NCBI GenBank assembly: GCA_900542825.1
Contig: UQOY01000003.1
Location: forward strand, 124,001 to 188,000
From: an uncultured Collinsella sp.
GTDB taxonomy: Bacteria > Actinomycetota > Coriobacteriia > Coriobacteriales > Coriobacteriaceae
Length of the DNA stretch: 64,000 nucleotides
Direction: 5' to 3'
Every line of letters begins with the position of its first letter. Within the stretch, counting starts at the first letter, position 1. The notes beneath the pieces are model-generated. The model saw nothing but the letters and a program-made list of their open reading frames with translations. It did no database searches and had not been told where the DNA came from. Shown here one piece after another: positions 25,911-34,996 of this stretch. Made by a program: the position numbers and the translations under genes.

Positions 25911-26050
25911 GGGGCCAGGCCCGTCGTCCTTACGCTCGCCTGACGTTGCTTACATTTCTATACATTTGAGCTAACACGTTTTACCTCCGCATCAACAGTG
26001 TGCGGGGGTAAACTTATGCGCATGTTATAACTTGCCCGGAAGGATTCATC

Positions 26051-27130
26051 ATGCTCAGGATCGGTCTTCTTACTAGTGGCGGCGACTGCCAGGCGCTCAA
26101 CGCCACCATGCGCGGCATCGTCAAAACGCTCATGACCAATAGCGAAGAACCTATCGAGATCTACGGTTTTGAGGACGGCTACCAGGGCCTTATCTACAGC
26201 AGGTTCCGCGTCATGACGCCCGCCGATTTTAGCGGCATCCTCACCCGCGGCGGCACCATCCTGGGCACGAGCCGTACGCCGTTCAAGCGCCTGGATGTTC
26301 CCGAGGCCGATGGCATCGAGAAGGTGCCGGCGATGGTCCACACCTATCATAAGCTGCAGCTCGACTGCCTGTTTATGCTGGGCGGCAACGGATCCACCAA
26401 GACCGCCAACCGCCTGCGCGAAGAGGGCCTCAACGTTATCGCCCTGCCCAAGACCATCGATAACGACACCTGGGGCACCGAGTTGACGTTTGGCTTTACG
26501 AGCGCCATCGACGTCGCCACCAAGTGCATCGACGACATCCACACCACCGCTTCGAGCCATGGGCGCGTGTTCGTCATCGAAATCATGGGCCACAAAGTTG
26601 GCTGGATCCCGCTGTACGCCGGCGTCGCGGGCGGCGCGGACGTCATCCTGATTCCCGAAATCCCCTACGACATGGATAACGTCATCAAGACCATCGAGTA
26701 TCGCATGGAGACCGGCAGCCGCTTTACGATTGTAGTTGTCGCCGAGGGCGCCATCTCCAAGGAGGACGCGGCACTGTCCAAGAAGGAGTACAAGAAGAAG
26801 CTCGCCGAGCGCACGAGCCCGTCGATTGTCTACGACATCGCCAAGGAGATCGAAGCCAAAACTGGTCGCGAGACCCGCGTCGCCATCCCCGGCCACACGC
26901 AGCGCGGCGGTCAGCCCGACGCCCAGGACCGTATCTTTGCGACTCAGTGCGGCGTCGAGGCAGCGCTCGGCTGCCTGCGCGGCGAGTTTGGCTACATGAT
27001 TGCCCTGCGTGATGGCAAGATGTGCCACATGCCACTCGAGGAGGTCGCCGGCAAGCTCAAGTATGTCGACCCCCAGAGCGATCTGGTGCGCGAGGCCAAG
27101 GCGTTGGGCATCAGCTTCGGCGACGAATAG
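26051..27130 (+). CDS. pfkA: 6-phosphofructokinase
   Basis: 359 residues of the PFK family: GLLTSGGDCQALNATMRG, ILTRGGTILGTSRTPF, GGNGSTKTANRL (111-122), PKTIDNDTWGTELTFGF (133-149), EIMGHKVGWIPLYAG. It phosphorylates fructose 6-phosphate in glycolysis. A glycine in GGNGS argues for ATP, while the lysine in PKTIDND is typical of PPi-type and group III enzymes, so the phosphoryl donor is uncertain. The ATG follows GGAAGGA. It is a single gene followed by a nested hairpin of family D. Confidence 0.92.
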   Translation: MLRIGLLTSGGDCQALNATMRGIVKTLMTNSEEPIEIYGFEDGYQGLIYSRFRVMTPADFSGILTRGGTILGTSRTPFKRLDVPEADGIEKVPAMVHTYHKLQLDCLFMLGGNGSTKTANRLREEGLNVIALPKTIDNDTWGTELTFGFTSAIDVATKCIDDIHTTASSHGRVFVIEIMGHKVGWIPLYAGVAGGADVILIPEIPYDMDNVIKTIEYRMETGSRFTIVVVAEGAISKEDAALSKKEYKKKLAERTSPSIVYDIAKEIEAKTGRETRVAIPGHTQRGGQPDAQDRIFATQCGVEAALGCLRGEFGYMIALRDGKMCHMPLEEVAGKLKYVDPQSDLVREAKALGISFGDE

Positions 27131-27153
27131 CCTCGACCGGAACTGCTCTCATC

Positions 27154-27274
27154 GGAGGCCCCAGGGCTTACCTCCCAAATCGTCCTCGGACATGTCAGGA
27201 CCCCGCCGTACGCTTCGCGCGGCGGGGTCCTTCCGTCCTGCGGAAAGATTTGGGAGGTTAGCCCTGGGGCCTCC
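27154..27274 (+). repeat. Nested long hairpin D, copy 1 (after pfkA)
   Basis: Outer arms of 27 bp (26 matches) at 27154-27180 and 27248-27274 and perfect inner arms AGGACCCCGCCG/CGGCGGGGTCCT enclose an internal loop of CGTCCTC against TGCGGAA. A short GGAC/GTCC helix sits next to the loop. It begins 24 nt after the pfkA stop, in sense orientation. Other copies: 34855, 39285 (variant), 40313, 51343. Confidence 0.85.
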
Positions 27275-27336
27275 TGCGACAACTAGGGAGGCCGAGGCTA
27301 TTCGTCTTCTTGCTGCGGGTGCGTGGTCTGAAATTC

Positions 27337-27403
27337 AGTTGCGGTGAAATAGTTCCTGCTTAGCCCGCAAATGGCTGAATTTAGGAACTATTCCACCGCA
27401 ACT
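27337..27403. repeat. Palindromic repeat C, copy 2
   Basis: Arms AGTTGCGGTGAAATAGTTCC (27337-27356) and GGAACTATTCCACCGCAACT (27384-27403) have one mismatch around a 27-nt loop. Confidence 0.8.
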
Positions 27404-27464
27404 TACGAATGATCGGAGCGGCTACAGCACAAGCGTCGGCGTTCGTTTGATGGTTCGCCACGAA

Positions 27465-27608
27465 AAGGGGCCATCTACTACGTTTAACTCGAGAGGGCCG
27501 ACCATACCCGCCTTTTCCGAAAATTGGCAAGCTCTCTACCTGCGGTTTTAATTTCATAATCTTTGTCATGGTCGAGGGTGTGGTAGCAAACGTAGTAAAT
27601 AGGCCCAT
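27465..27608. repeat. Diverged inverted-repeat element in the pfkA-permease gap
   Basis: GGGGCCATCTACTACGTTT near 27467 and the reverse complement of AAACGTAGTAAATAGGCCC near 27588 share most positions. They bracket about 100 bp without a credible reading frame. The whole 27131-27774 gap holds only repeats D, C, this element and A; no gene was seen. Confidence 0.45.
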
Positions 27609-27730
27609 TTTGTGGCATACGACCCATTCAAGCCCAATCTCGAAGGCTAAAGAGAGCTTCTCATCCATGCCTGCGAGCGAAAGATAGCAAAGCAACAAAC
27701 GCCGGGTCGCCCGTAGGTGCCCGGCGTTTG

Positions 27731-27776
27731 CCCAGATAAAACCTGCCAAAATAAACCTGTCCCTTTTTGGCAGGTT
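27731..27776. repeat. Dispersed repeat A, copy 4
   Basis: CCCAGATAAAACCTGCC ... CCCTTTTTGGCAGGTT. As in copy 3, the minus-strand stop codon of the adjacent gene (TAA at 27775-27777) is the first bases of the element, and the element reads as a hairpin with TTTTAT after it on that strand. Confidence 0.85.
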
Positions 27777-30540
27777 ACTCAGCGCTCTTGAGGGCGCCGA
27801 CCATGTCGATCTTGTTAAGGGTACGATTGGTGGCGAGGTTGACAATAAACGTAAAGCCAAAGGAAAGCACCACGGCGAGCACGTAGCTCAGCGGCTCGAC
27901 CTCAACATCAAAATACAGCGACGGCATCTGCAAAATGTACGTAAAACTCTCGGCCAGCAAGCCGCCTAACGGTACGCCCAGTGCGGCGCCAATCGCCGTG
28001 AGGATCAACGTCTCCTTGTTGACGTAATGGTGCACCTCACCGCGACGGAAGCCCAGCACCTTGATGGTCGCCAGCTCGCGTTCGCGCTCGGAGATATTCG
28101 TGTTGGACAGCGTAAACACCACCACAAACGACAGGCACGCCGCCATAAAGGTCACGAGCACCACGACCGAATTGATAATCGTAAAGTTCGCCTCATAGTT
28201 TTCCCAATGCTCGGCCGTACTCGAAATCGTAAGCCAACCGTCACTCTTAAGATTCTTGCTAAACGCAATCTGGTCGGCCGACGAACCCTTAAGCAGTACA
28301 AAGACGCCGTTAAGACGTGCGCTTCGACCGAACGCACGCTCATAGGTGCCCTGCGTCATATAAAGCGTGTTGCCCAGATAGTTGAGCGAAATGTCGCTGA
28401 CTTTGACCTTGGCAACATTGAGCGACGAATCCTGGACGTGTGCCGTATCGCCCGGCTGAATCCCAAGCACCAGCTGTGAACTTTTGCTCAGATACACGTC
28501 TCCGTCACGCAAAGACAGCGGCTCTTTGGACTCATCCTCCAGGCGCACGTAATCGCCCAAGTCACCCGTGCGGTCATCGGGCACCACGATCAGCTGCACG
28601 GTCTCGCTCTTTCCGCCAAATGTAAAGGTGACGTTGTCGGTCATAATCGGCAGCGTCGAAGCCACGGTCACGTTGGAATCATTGGCCGCGCTGCGCTCAT
28701 CCAATGCCGCGCACGTTTGCGAAAAATCGTCGGGATTGGCGACCGCCAGCAGGTCGTAGCGCGTGATATGCCCGTACTGTTTGGGCGAAAGCGCCACCGA
28801 CGTGTCGCGAATGCCCATACCGCAGATCACGAGCGCCGTGCAGCCGGCGATACCGAAGATGGTCATAAAGGCACGCTTTTTGTAGCGGAACAGGTTACGC
28901 GCCGCCACCTTGTTTAAGAAGCCCATGCGGCGCCAGATAAAGCCGATGCGCTCAAGCAAGATGCGCGAGCCGGCGCGCGGGGCCTTGGGGCGCATGAGTG
29001 AGGCTGGGGTCTCGGCCATCTCGTGGCGGCAGGCGATAATCGTAGCGCCCACCACGCCCACGGCAAACAGCGCCACCGAGACGATCGAGGACACGATGTC
29101 GTACGAAAGCAACATCTGGGGCAGCGAGTACATGTCGTCGAACACCGTAAACAGGAACAGCGGCAGGCCCACAAATCCGATGATGTTGCCGAGCACGCCG
29201 CCGATCAGACATGCCCACAGCGCATAGTCCACGTATTTGGACAGGATGCGCTCGCGTGAATAGCCAAGCGCCTTGTACAGGCCAATGAGCGTGCGCTCCT
29301 CCTCCACCATGCGCGTGGCGGTGGTAAGGCTGATGAGCACGGCGACGACAAAGAAGATAAATGGGAAAACTGTGGCGATGGCCTCGATCGAAGAACTGTC
29401 GCTCTCGACGCTCGAGTAGCTTGCGATGTTACCGCGGTCCTGGATGTACCAAGTGCATTCGCCCAGATCGGAAAGCTCGGCGCGGGCATCGGCAAAATGC
29501 TGGTCAGCGGCGGCGCGGCGCTGGTCCAACTCGGCCTGAGCCTGGACGCGCTCCTCGCTGCCCTCGGCCATGCGATTGATGTTGCCCTGTTCAATCCCAA
29601 AGAGCATATTCGCCTCGCGCTCGGCCGTATCCAAGCTTGCCGGCGTGTCGACCGTCAGCTCCTGAGCGCGCGCCTTCTCACGCTCCTCGCGGATCTTCTC
29701 GATATTGCCCTTGACCTCATTGATTTTTGCCGCGTAGGCATCTGAATAGGAGTTGAGGCTCTTGGCTCCCTCGACGATCACGTGGACCGCGGAGTAGGAA
29801 GAAGATGTCGCGGCATCCTCGCTCACATAGAACTTATAGTCCGCCGCCGAAGCAGCGCGAAAGGCGTTGACTGTCGAGTCGGAGCTTACATCAGTAGGAT
29901 CGAGGACCTCGGCCGTAATGGTGTAATCGCCCGCGGCAAACTGATCCTTGGCACTTTGGTTGGACGAGCTCGCGTCATTGGCGGCAAAACTCACCGTATC
30001 GCCGAGTTTTTTGCCCGAAGCCTTCAGGAACTTAGATGTCACCGCGACCTCATCGGCGCTCTCGGGCAAATCGCCGCTCACGAGCACCGGTTGATCGATA
30101 TTCTCCTTGGAAAGACTCTGCACGACCACGCGCTCGCGCGTTGTGCCCACGGCGGTGTAGGCGGTCTCGGTGTAGATGCCCTCGACCGTCTCGACGCCGT
30201 CAACCTCTTGAATGGCCGCAAGATCGTCGCGCGTAAGGCCATAGGTCGACTGCACGTTAATGTCATAGACATTCTGCTGGTCAAAATAGGCGTCAACCGA
30301 ATCGCACAGGTCCTCGCAGCCCGCCTTAAGGCCGCACATCACGCTCACGCCAAGCGCAGTGATGACCACGATGGACAAGAAGCGCTTAAGACTGCCTCGG
30401 ATTGTGCGGTAGATGCCACGGCGAAAAACCGTCGGCACCATATCGTTTGAGCTTTGAGCGGTGCGGTAGGTCGCGAACTCCCGGTCGCGACCCGCGTGCT
30501 CCGTATCGTGGTTTTGGCTGTTTTGGCGGTCCTGGTCCAT
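27775..30540 (-). CDS. FtsX/MacB-like ABC transporter permease
   Basis: About 921 residues. After a charged N-tail and a first helix (FLSIVVITALGVSVMCGLKA), a long extracellular domain with a coiled-coil stretch of about 60 residues (EKIREEREKARAQ...AQAELDQRRAAADQHFADA) leads to three FtsX-type helices. These carry ERTLIGLYKALGYSRERIL, then a second extracellular part and a second FtsX unit with ERERELATIKVLGFRRGEV. This two-unit layout is typical of large DUF214-like permeases. The start MDQDRQNSQN lies just after the stop of the ATPase gene; an overlapping GTG four codons upstream is an alternative. Lipid or peptide extrusion is likely; the substrate is unknown. Confidence 0.88.
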   Translation of the reverse strand: MDQDRQNSQNHDTEHAGRDREFATYRTAQSSNDMVPTVFRRGIYRTIRGSLKRFLSIVVITALGVSVMCGLKAGCEDLCDSVDAYFDQQNVYDINVQSTYGLTRDDLAAIQEVDGVETVEGIYTETAYTAVGTTRERVVVQSLSKENIDQPVLVSGDLPESADEVAVTSKFLKASGKKLGDTVSFAANDASSSNQSAKDQFAAGDYTITAEVLDPTDVSSDSTVNAFRAASAADYKFYVSEDAATSSSYSAVHVIVEGAKSLNSYSDAYAAKINEVKGNIEKIREEREKARAQELTVDTPASLDTAEREANMLFGIEQGNINRMAEGSEERVQAQAELDQRRAAADQHFADARAELSDLGECTWYIQDRGNIASYSSVESDSSSIEAIATVFPFIFFVVAVLISLTTATRMVEEERTLIGLYKALGYSRERILSKYVDYALWACLIGGVLGNIIGFVGLPLFLFTVFDDMYSLPQMLLSYDIVSSIVSVALFAVGVVGATIIACRHEMAETPASLMRPKAPRAGSRILLERIGFIWRRMGFLNKVAARNLFRYKKRAFMTIFGIAGCTALVICGMGIRDTSVALSPKQYGHITRYDLLAVANPDDFSQTCAALDERSAANDSNVTVASTLPIMTDNVTFTFGGKSETVQLIVVPDDRTGDLGDYVRLEDESKEPLSLRDGDVYLSKSSQLVLGIQPGDTAHVQDSSLNVAKVKVSDISLNYLGNTLYMTQGTYERAFGRSARLNGVFVLLKGSSADQIAFSKNLKSDGWLTISSTAEHWENYEANFTIINSVVVLVTFMAACLSFVVVFTLSNTNISERERELATIKVLGFRRGEVHHYVNKETLILTAIGAALGVPLGGLLAESFTYILQMPSLYFDVEVEPLSYVLAVVLSFGFTFIVNLATNRTLNKIDMVGALKSAE

Positions 30541-30545
30541 GGGCG

Positions 30546-31247
30546 CTACCACTCGATCGTCTCGATAGGCACGGGATTTTGCTGGACCGTCTCGCTCTCC
30601 ACGCGACCGTTCTTAAAGCGAATCAAGCGATCGGCCATGGGCGCCAGCGCGGAGTTATGGGTGATGATAATGACCGTGATGCCCTGCTTGCGACAGGTAT
30701 CCTGCAGCAGCTGCAAGATCTGCTTGCCAGTTTTGTAGTCGAGTGCACCCGTGGGCTCGTCGCATAAAAGCAGCTTGGGGTTCTTGGCCAGTGCGCGGGC
30801 AATGGACACGCGCTGCTGCTCGCCACCCGAAAGCTGCGCGGGGAAGTTGGCGAGGCGCTCGCCCAGGCCAACCTGGCGAAGCGTCTGTTCGGCATCGAGC
30901 GAATCGGGGCAAATCTGAGCTGCGAGCTCGACGTTTTCGAGCGCCGTCAAGTTGGGGACCAGATTGTAGAACTGGAAGACAAAGCCGACGTCGGCGCGGC
31001 GGTATTCCACGAGCTGCGCCTCATTGGCGGAGCTCACGTCGCGCCCGTCCACCGTCACGGTGCCGGAGGTCGCCGTATCCATGCCGCCCAGGATGTTGAG
31101 CGCCGTGGTCTTGCCGGCACCCGAAGCACCCAGAATGATGGCGAGCTCGCCGCGCTCGACCGTAAAGCTCGCGCCGTCGAGCGCATGAATGCGGGCATCG
31201 CCCTCGCCGTATGCTTTGATGACGTCTTTGAATTCGATATAGGCCAT
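30546..31247 (-). CDS. ABC transporter ATP-binding protein (MacB/LolD-like)
   Basis: 233 residues: Walker A LGASGAGKTTALNILGGMD, Q-loop VFQFYNLVPNLTALENV, signature LSGGEQQRVSIARALAKN, Walker B LLCDEPTGALDYKTG, H-loop IITHNSALAPMADR. The GALD motif and length are those of the LolD/MacB/FtsE group. It is directly coupled to the large FtsX-like permease downstream and must energise it. Confidence 0.93.
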   Translation of the reverse strand: MAYIEFKDVIKAYGEGDARIHALDGASFTVERGELAIILGASGAGKTTALNILGGMDTATSGTVTVDGRDVSSANEAQLVEYRRADVGFVFQFYNLVPNLTALENVELAAQICPDSLDAEQTLRQVGLGERLANFPAQLSGGEQQRVSIARALAKNPKLLLCDEPTGALDYKTGKQILQLLQDTCRKQGITVIIITHNSALAPMADRLIRFKNGRVESETVQQNPVPIETIEW

Positions 31248-31296
31248 CGATTAATTCCCATCTGGTCGGATAACTCTTTAGTATTACCCATTTCGC

Positions 31297-31341
31297 ACCT
31301 ACCAAAAAGGGACAGGTTAATTTTGGCAGGTTTTATATGGG
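31297..31341. repeat. Dispersed repeat A, copy 5 (inverted)
   Basis: Reads ACCTACCAAAAAGGGACAGG then TTAATTTTGGCAGGTTTTAT on the plus strand, so it is in the opposite orientation to the other five copies. It lies between the divergent ATPase and GyrI-like genes. Confidence 0.8.
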
Positions 31342-31519
31342 GAAACGGTAGCTATAGATGAGGCGCCGGGGAGGCAGAGACATCATCGACGGGGTCAGAC
31401 CGACCGCCAAACACAACGCACGCATCTCAATCTGTCAGCCAAATCATTCGAACAGCTGTTCGTTTTCTATGATATGATGTTGGCAACTACACAGGCGCAT
31501 ACGCAGAAAGGCGACCACC

Positions 31520-32158
31520 ATGGCGTTCGACTTTAAGAAGGAATGCAAGGAGCTCTACAAACCTGCAAGCAAGCCGAGCATCGTAACTGTCCCGCCTATG
31601 AGCTACGTAGCCGTTCGCGGAAAGGGCGACCCAAATACCGAAGGTGGTGAGTATCAAAACGCACTACCGCTGCTTTACGGCATCGCCTATACCGTCAAGA
31701 TGTCGAAGAAAGGCTCAAGGAGTATCAAGGGCTATTTCGACTTTGTGGTACCGCCGCTCGAGGGTTTCTGGTGGCAAAACTCCCCGAGCGACGACATCGA
31801 TTATGTACGCAAAGACGATTTCAACTTCATCTCGTGCATCCGCCTGCCCGATTTCGTCACCCGAGATGACTTTGACTGGGCAGTCGCGGAAGCCACGACC
31901 AAAAAGAAACTGGACTTTTCCACCGTCGAGCTGCTTAAAGTTGACGAGGGTCTCTGCGTTCAATGCATGCATACCGGACCCTATGACAGCGAGCCGGCGA
32001 CCGTAGACGCCATGCATGAATACACGACCGAGCAGGGCTATGTCCCCGACTTCTCAGACACCCGTTTACATCACGAAATCTATCTCTCCGATCCACGCAA
32101 ATGTGCACCGGAGAAACTTAAGACCGTGGTTCGTCATCCTATCAAGCGCGCTGAATAG
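31520..32158 (+). CDS. GyrI-like small-molecule-binding domain protein
   Basis: 212 residues resembling stand-alone GyrI-like (COG4832-type) proteins: PPMSYVAVRGKGDPNTEGGE, YGIAYTVKMSKKG, FDFVVPPLEGFWW, and the C-terminal CMHTGPYDSEPATVDAMHEY then LHHEIYLSDPRKC. The fold binds hydrophobic small molecules and some members hydrolyse or sequester toxic compounds. No DNA-binding domain is present. The start follows AGAAAGGCG. It stands alone. Confidence 0.8.
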   Translation: MAFDFKKECKELYKPASKPSIVTVPPMSYVAVRGKGDPNTEGGEYQNALPLLYGIAYTVKMSKKGSRSIKGYFDFVVPPLEGFWWQNSPSDDIDYVRKDDFNFISCIRLPDFVTRDDFDWAVAEATTKKKLDFSTVELLKVDEGLCVQCMHTGPYDSEPATVDAMHEYTTEQGYVPDFSDTRLHHEIYLSDPRKCAPEKLKTVVRHPIKRAE

Positions 32159-32328
32159 CGTGAGGCGTCATTTCACGCGCCAGGTTTTAAGCCAGCCAAC
32201 CAGCCGCCTCCTAGGCCGTCTGGTAATAATCTTGGCGCGGCCCGTCGCATCTTATAAGTTTGTTTTGCTAAAGCTGGAAAGCCTCTCAACGATGCGCAAC
32301 TCCAGCTCTTTTTCTATCAAGAGAGCAA

Positions 32329-33579
32329 GTGTCGGAAAACAAAATGTCGGAAAGCAGCGCATCGAGCAGAATCAAATGCCTGGTCAACACCTATAGTGGT
32401 CTCGTGCTTATGGGTGCTGTCGGAATCCCTATTGGCATCATCGTCGGCGCCATTTGCGCCCTCTTTGGTCGCGTGCTCCTGGCGATCGGCACTTTCCGCG
32501 ACAATCACATCACCCTGCTCCTTCCCTTCCTCGCCCTCATGGGCTTGGCCATCGTATTTGCCTACCGTACCTGGGGCAAAGGCACCGATCGGGGCATGAG
32601 CTTAGTATTCGACGTAGGTCACGGGCGCGAGGGCGCCATCTCCCCGCGTTTGGTGCCGCTCATTATACTGAGCACGTGGGGAACGCACCTCTTTGGCGGC
32701 AGTGCGGGACGCGAGGGCGTGGCCGTGCAGATTGGCGCAACCGTCTCGCACTGGATCGGCCGGCGTCTACCTTTCCGAGACCCCGGCAACACGTTTTTGC
32801 TTATCGGCATGGCTGCCGGCTTTGCCGGACTCTTTCAAACGCCGCTCGCCGCCACGGTCTTTGTTATCGAAGTACTAGTCGCAGGACGCATGGAGTACCG
32901 CGCGCTGTTCCCCGCGCTTACGGCCTCACTCGCTGCAAGTATGACCTCCGGCGCCCTGGGGCTCGAGAAGTTCGAGGTCACCGTTGCCGCCTCATATGCG
33001 CTCGACCTCCCCGGTCTTGGACGGCTGGCGCTGTTGAGCATCGCGTTTGGTATGGTAGGCGGCGCCTTTGCCTGGTGCCTTGCCCACGCCAAGACCCTTG
33101 CGGCGCGGCTACTCCCCAACCCCTATGTGCGCATCGCCGTTATGGGCATTGCACTATCGGCGATTCTGTTCGCACTATGGCAGGGTCGATACTGCGGTCT
33201 TGGCACCAACCTGATATCGGCGGCGCTCGACGGTGACGGCAAGATCGCCATCATGCCTTGGGACTGGGCGCTCAAATTCACACTCACCATTACCACGCTT
33301 GCCGCAGGATATCAGGGTGGCGAGGTGACGCCGTTGTTTTCTATCGGAGCCAGCCTGGGTGTCGTGCTCGCCGGGATTCTCGGAATGCCCGTTGAGCTCT
33401 GCGCCGCGCTGGGATACGCCGCCGTCTTTGGCAGCGCCACCAATACGCTGCTCGCGCCGATCCTCATTGGCTGCGAAGTCTTCGGCTTTGGTAACTTGCC
33501 GATGTTCTTTATTGTCTGCGTCGTGGCTTACCTGTTCAACATGGATAAGTCGATCTACGCCCTACAGGAGCGGGCGTAG
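32329..33579 (+). CDS. CLC-family anion channel/antiporter, non-canonical filter
   Basis: 416 residues with about ten membrane helices. The gating-glutamate motif is GGSAGREGVAVQIGATVS and a later pore segment reads GYQGGEVTPLFSIGASLG. The chloride-filter motif GSGIP is absent (the equivalent region reads GMSLVFDVGHGREGAISPRL). That and GREGVAVQ fit better with the divergent CLC group containing fluoride/proton antiporters than with EcClC; fluoride export is a hypothesis. No fluoride riboswitch was found upstream. It starts with GTG; an ATG five codons later is possible. Confidence 0.85.
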   Translation: MSENKMSESSASSRIKCLVNTYSGLVLMGAVGIPIGIIVGAICALFGRVLLAIGTFRDNHITLLLPFLALMGLAIVFAYRTWGKGTDRGMSLVFDVGHGREGAISPRLVPLIILSTWGTHLFGGSAGREGVAVQIGATVSHWIGRRLPFRDPGNTFLLIGMAAGFAGLFQTPLAATVFVIEVLVAGRMEYRALFPALTASLAASMTSGALGLEKFEVTVAASYALDLPGLGRLALLSIAFGMVGGAFAWCLAHAKTLAARLLPNPYVRIAVMGIALSAILFALWQGRYCGLGTNLISAALDGDGKIAIMPWDWALKFTLTITTLAAGYQGGEVTPLFSIGASLGVVLAGILGMPVELCAALGYAAVFGSATNTLLAPILIGCEVFGFGNLPMFFIVCVVAYLFNMDKSIYALQERA

Positions 33580-33586
33580 ATAGATG

Positions 33587-33660
33587 TCCAAGCGGGTGGT
33601 CTCAACCGGAAACAACGTCCCACTCTGAGGCTATATTCCGGGACACCGTTTCCGCTTGGA
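33587..33660. terminator. Hairpin between convergent CLC and ogt genes
   Basis: TCCAAGCGG pairs with CCGCTTGGA, or alternatively GGAAACAACGTCCC with GGGACACCGTTTCC. The right-hand strand is shared between the two folds. It probably ends transcription from both sides. Confidence 0.55.
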
Positions 33661-33723
33661 ACGCCATTCGGAAAGCGCGTCCCAGTCTTTCATGGCGTCT
33701 TGGCTATGCAAAGTGCCCGGGCG

Positions 33724-34302
33724 TTACTCCTCGTACGCGCCCTCAAGCCGAAGCAGCCACTCCTTGCGGTCAAGCCCGCCGGCATATCCGTTGAGCGATC
33801 CGTCGGCCGCCACCACGCGATGGCACGGCACAATAATCGAAATGGGATTACGCGCGACCGCAGCCCCCACGGCACGGGGAGACACAACGGGCGCCTCATT
33901 TCCCGGCACCCGATGTCGAGCGGCAACACGCTGGGCGATCTCGCCATACGTAGCGACTTCGCCACGCGGAATAGAAAGCAGCTCGTACCAAACTTCACGC
34001 TGAAACGCCGTGCCAATCATATGCAACGGCGGCGTAAACCGAGGTTCCTGCCCTGCAAAATAAGCATTCAGCCAAGCCCAGGAACGCTCAAGCACCGAAG
34101 AGGCCGCACCATTTGCCGGACTCACCGACGATATGCCACCAATACCGGAAACCGCATCGGCGCCTTCAACATGTTCGGAGTCTTCCCGGAGAAGCGTGGA
34201 GCCAAAGTGCTCCTGCCCCTCAAACCAAAGCCCCGTCAGACCGCGGCCATCAGCGGCAAGCAAGATTTCGCCCAAAGGCGAAGCAAACGTCGTCGTGACC
34301 AC
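33724..34302 (-). CDS. ogt: Methylated-DNA-protein-cysteine methyltransferase
   Basis: 192 residues. The active-site block is ISIIVPCHRVVAADGSLNGYAGG with acceptor Cys in PCHRV; the DNA-binding helix region is FQREVWYELLSIPRGEVATYGEIAQRV. It repairs O6-alkylguanine by suicidal transfer to that Cys. The N-terminal domain carries a Ser/Gly-rich insertion of about 25 residues (residues 43-67). The start follows AAAGGAGCCG. Confidence 0.93.
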   Translation of the reverse strand: MVTTTFASPLGEILLAADGRGLTGLWFEGQEHFGSTLLREDSEHVEGADAVSGIGGISSVSPANGAASSVLERSWAWLNAYFAGQEPRFTPPLHMIGTAFQREVWYELLSIPRGEVATYGEIAQRVAARHRVPGNEAPVVSPRAVGAAVARNPISIIVPCHRVVAADGSLNGYAGGLDRKEWLLRLEGAYEE

Positions 34303-34468
34303 CAGCGGCTCCTTTCAAAACTCCGCAACATAATACCGCGAATTGTGCAGACAACCCCCGCAGATACGTCTGGGCGGGCTCGCAATTGCTTAAGCGAGGC
34401 TGTTTTCCCCAATCAAGCGAAGAAGACGCGGGGCATCGACGCCAGAGCGGTACCTCCATCAGCTGAGC

Positions 34469-34640
34469 TCTAATACTTTCCCGAGAAGTGAACGAGTAAA
34501 AACGAGGCCCCGGAGCATCCACACCTTTAGACCAAAAAACCGCAGGATTCGTGCAGCAAAACCGCAGGAAATAGCGGTCAGAATATGCCAATGCTTCGGG
34601 AGTCAAAATAAGGTCGTTCACTTCTCGGGAAAGTATTAGA
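34469..34640. repeat. 172-bp element with perfect 25-bp inverted ends (H)
   Basis: TCTAATACTTTCCCGAGAAG plus TGAAC (34469-34493) is repeated in perfect inverted form at 34616-34640. Inside lie two copies of AAAACCGCAGGA. A frame of 133 codons crosses it on the minus strand but has no ribosome site or recognisable domain. It looks like a MITE or palindromic repeat rather than a gene. Confidence 0.6.
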
Positions 34641-34651
34641 CCCCGATTCAC

Positions 34652-34854
34652 CCCAACCCCAAAGTCACCTCAGGCGGCAGGCGCAGCGCGCCGCAGCTGC
34701 CGGCCGCGCCCCACAGTCCCCCAAGGCGGCAGGCGCGAAGCGCCGAGGCCGCCGCCGGGACCAAGGCCCGCAACGACCACGTGCCCTCACATCAGCCCAG
34801 CGGCCCCAACCAACAACGGCCCCATCGCAGGCCGCTCGCAACAGCGTCACCGCA
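34652..34854. other. GC-rich non-coding stretch
   Basis: Contains two direct copies of GGCGGCAGGCGC (near 34674 and 34724), each followed by an inverted GCGC-rich segment. No credible gene was seen between ogt and asd. Confidence 0.4.
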
Positions 34855-34984
34855 GGCGGGGGCCGGGCTTAGTTTTCAGAACACTCCGCAGACCAGTGTG
34901 GCGCCTTGTCCGCGGCTCCGAAGGAGCAGGACAAGGCGCCACACATGGTCGAGGACGTTCTGAAAACTAAGCCCGGCCCCCGCC
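34855..34984 (-). repeat. Nested long hairpin D, copy 2 (after asd)
   Basis: Perfect 28-bp outer arms at 34855-34882 and 34957-34984 and perfect 16-bp inner arms GTGTGGCGCCTTGTCC/GGACAAGGCGCCACAC. In the sense of asd the internal loop reads CGTCCTC against TGCGGAG, with a GACC/GGTC helix beside it. It begins 12 nt after the asd stop. Confidence 0.85.
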
Positions 34985-34996
34985 GGACAGGTCAAC

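Noticed and set aside
27381..27860. Minus-strand frame of 159 codons in the pfkA-permease gap
   Set aside because: It runs through repeats A and C and part of the permease gene; no domain, no start signal.
31342..32328. Possible fluoride riboswitch upstream of the CLC gene
   Set aside because: The leader was compared with the fluoride riboswitch core motif (AACCGCC...CTGATGGC-like) and no match was seen.
34250..34651. Minus-strand frame of 133 codons upstream of ogt
   Set aside because: It overlaps the ogt start, has no ribosome-binding site or known domain, and its 5' half is the inverted-repeat element H.
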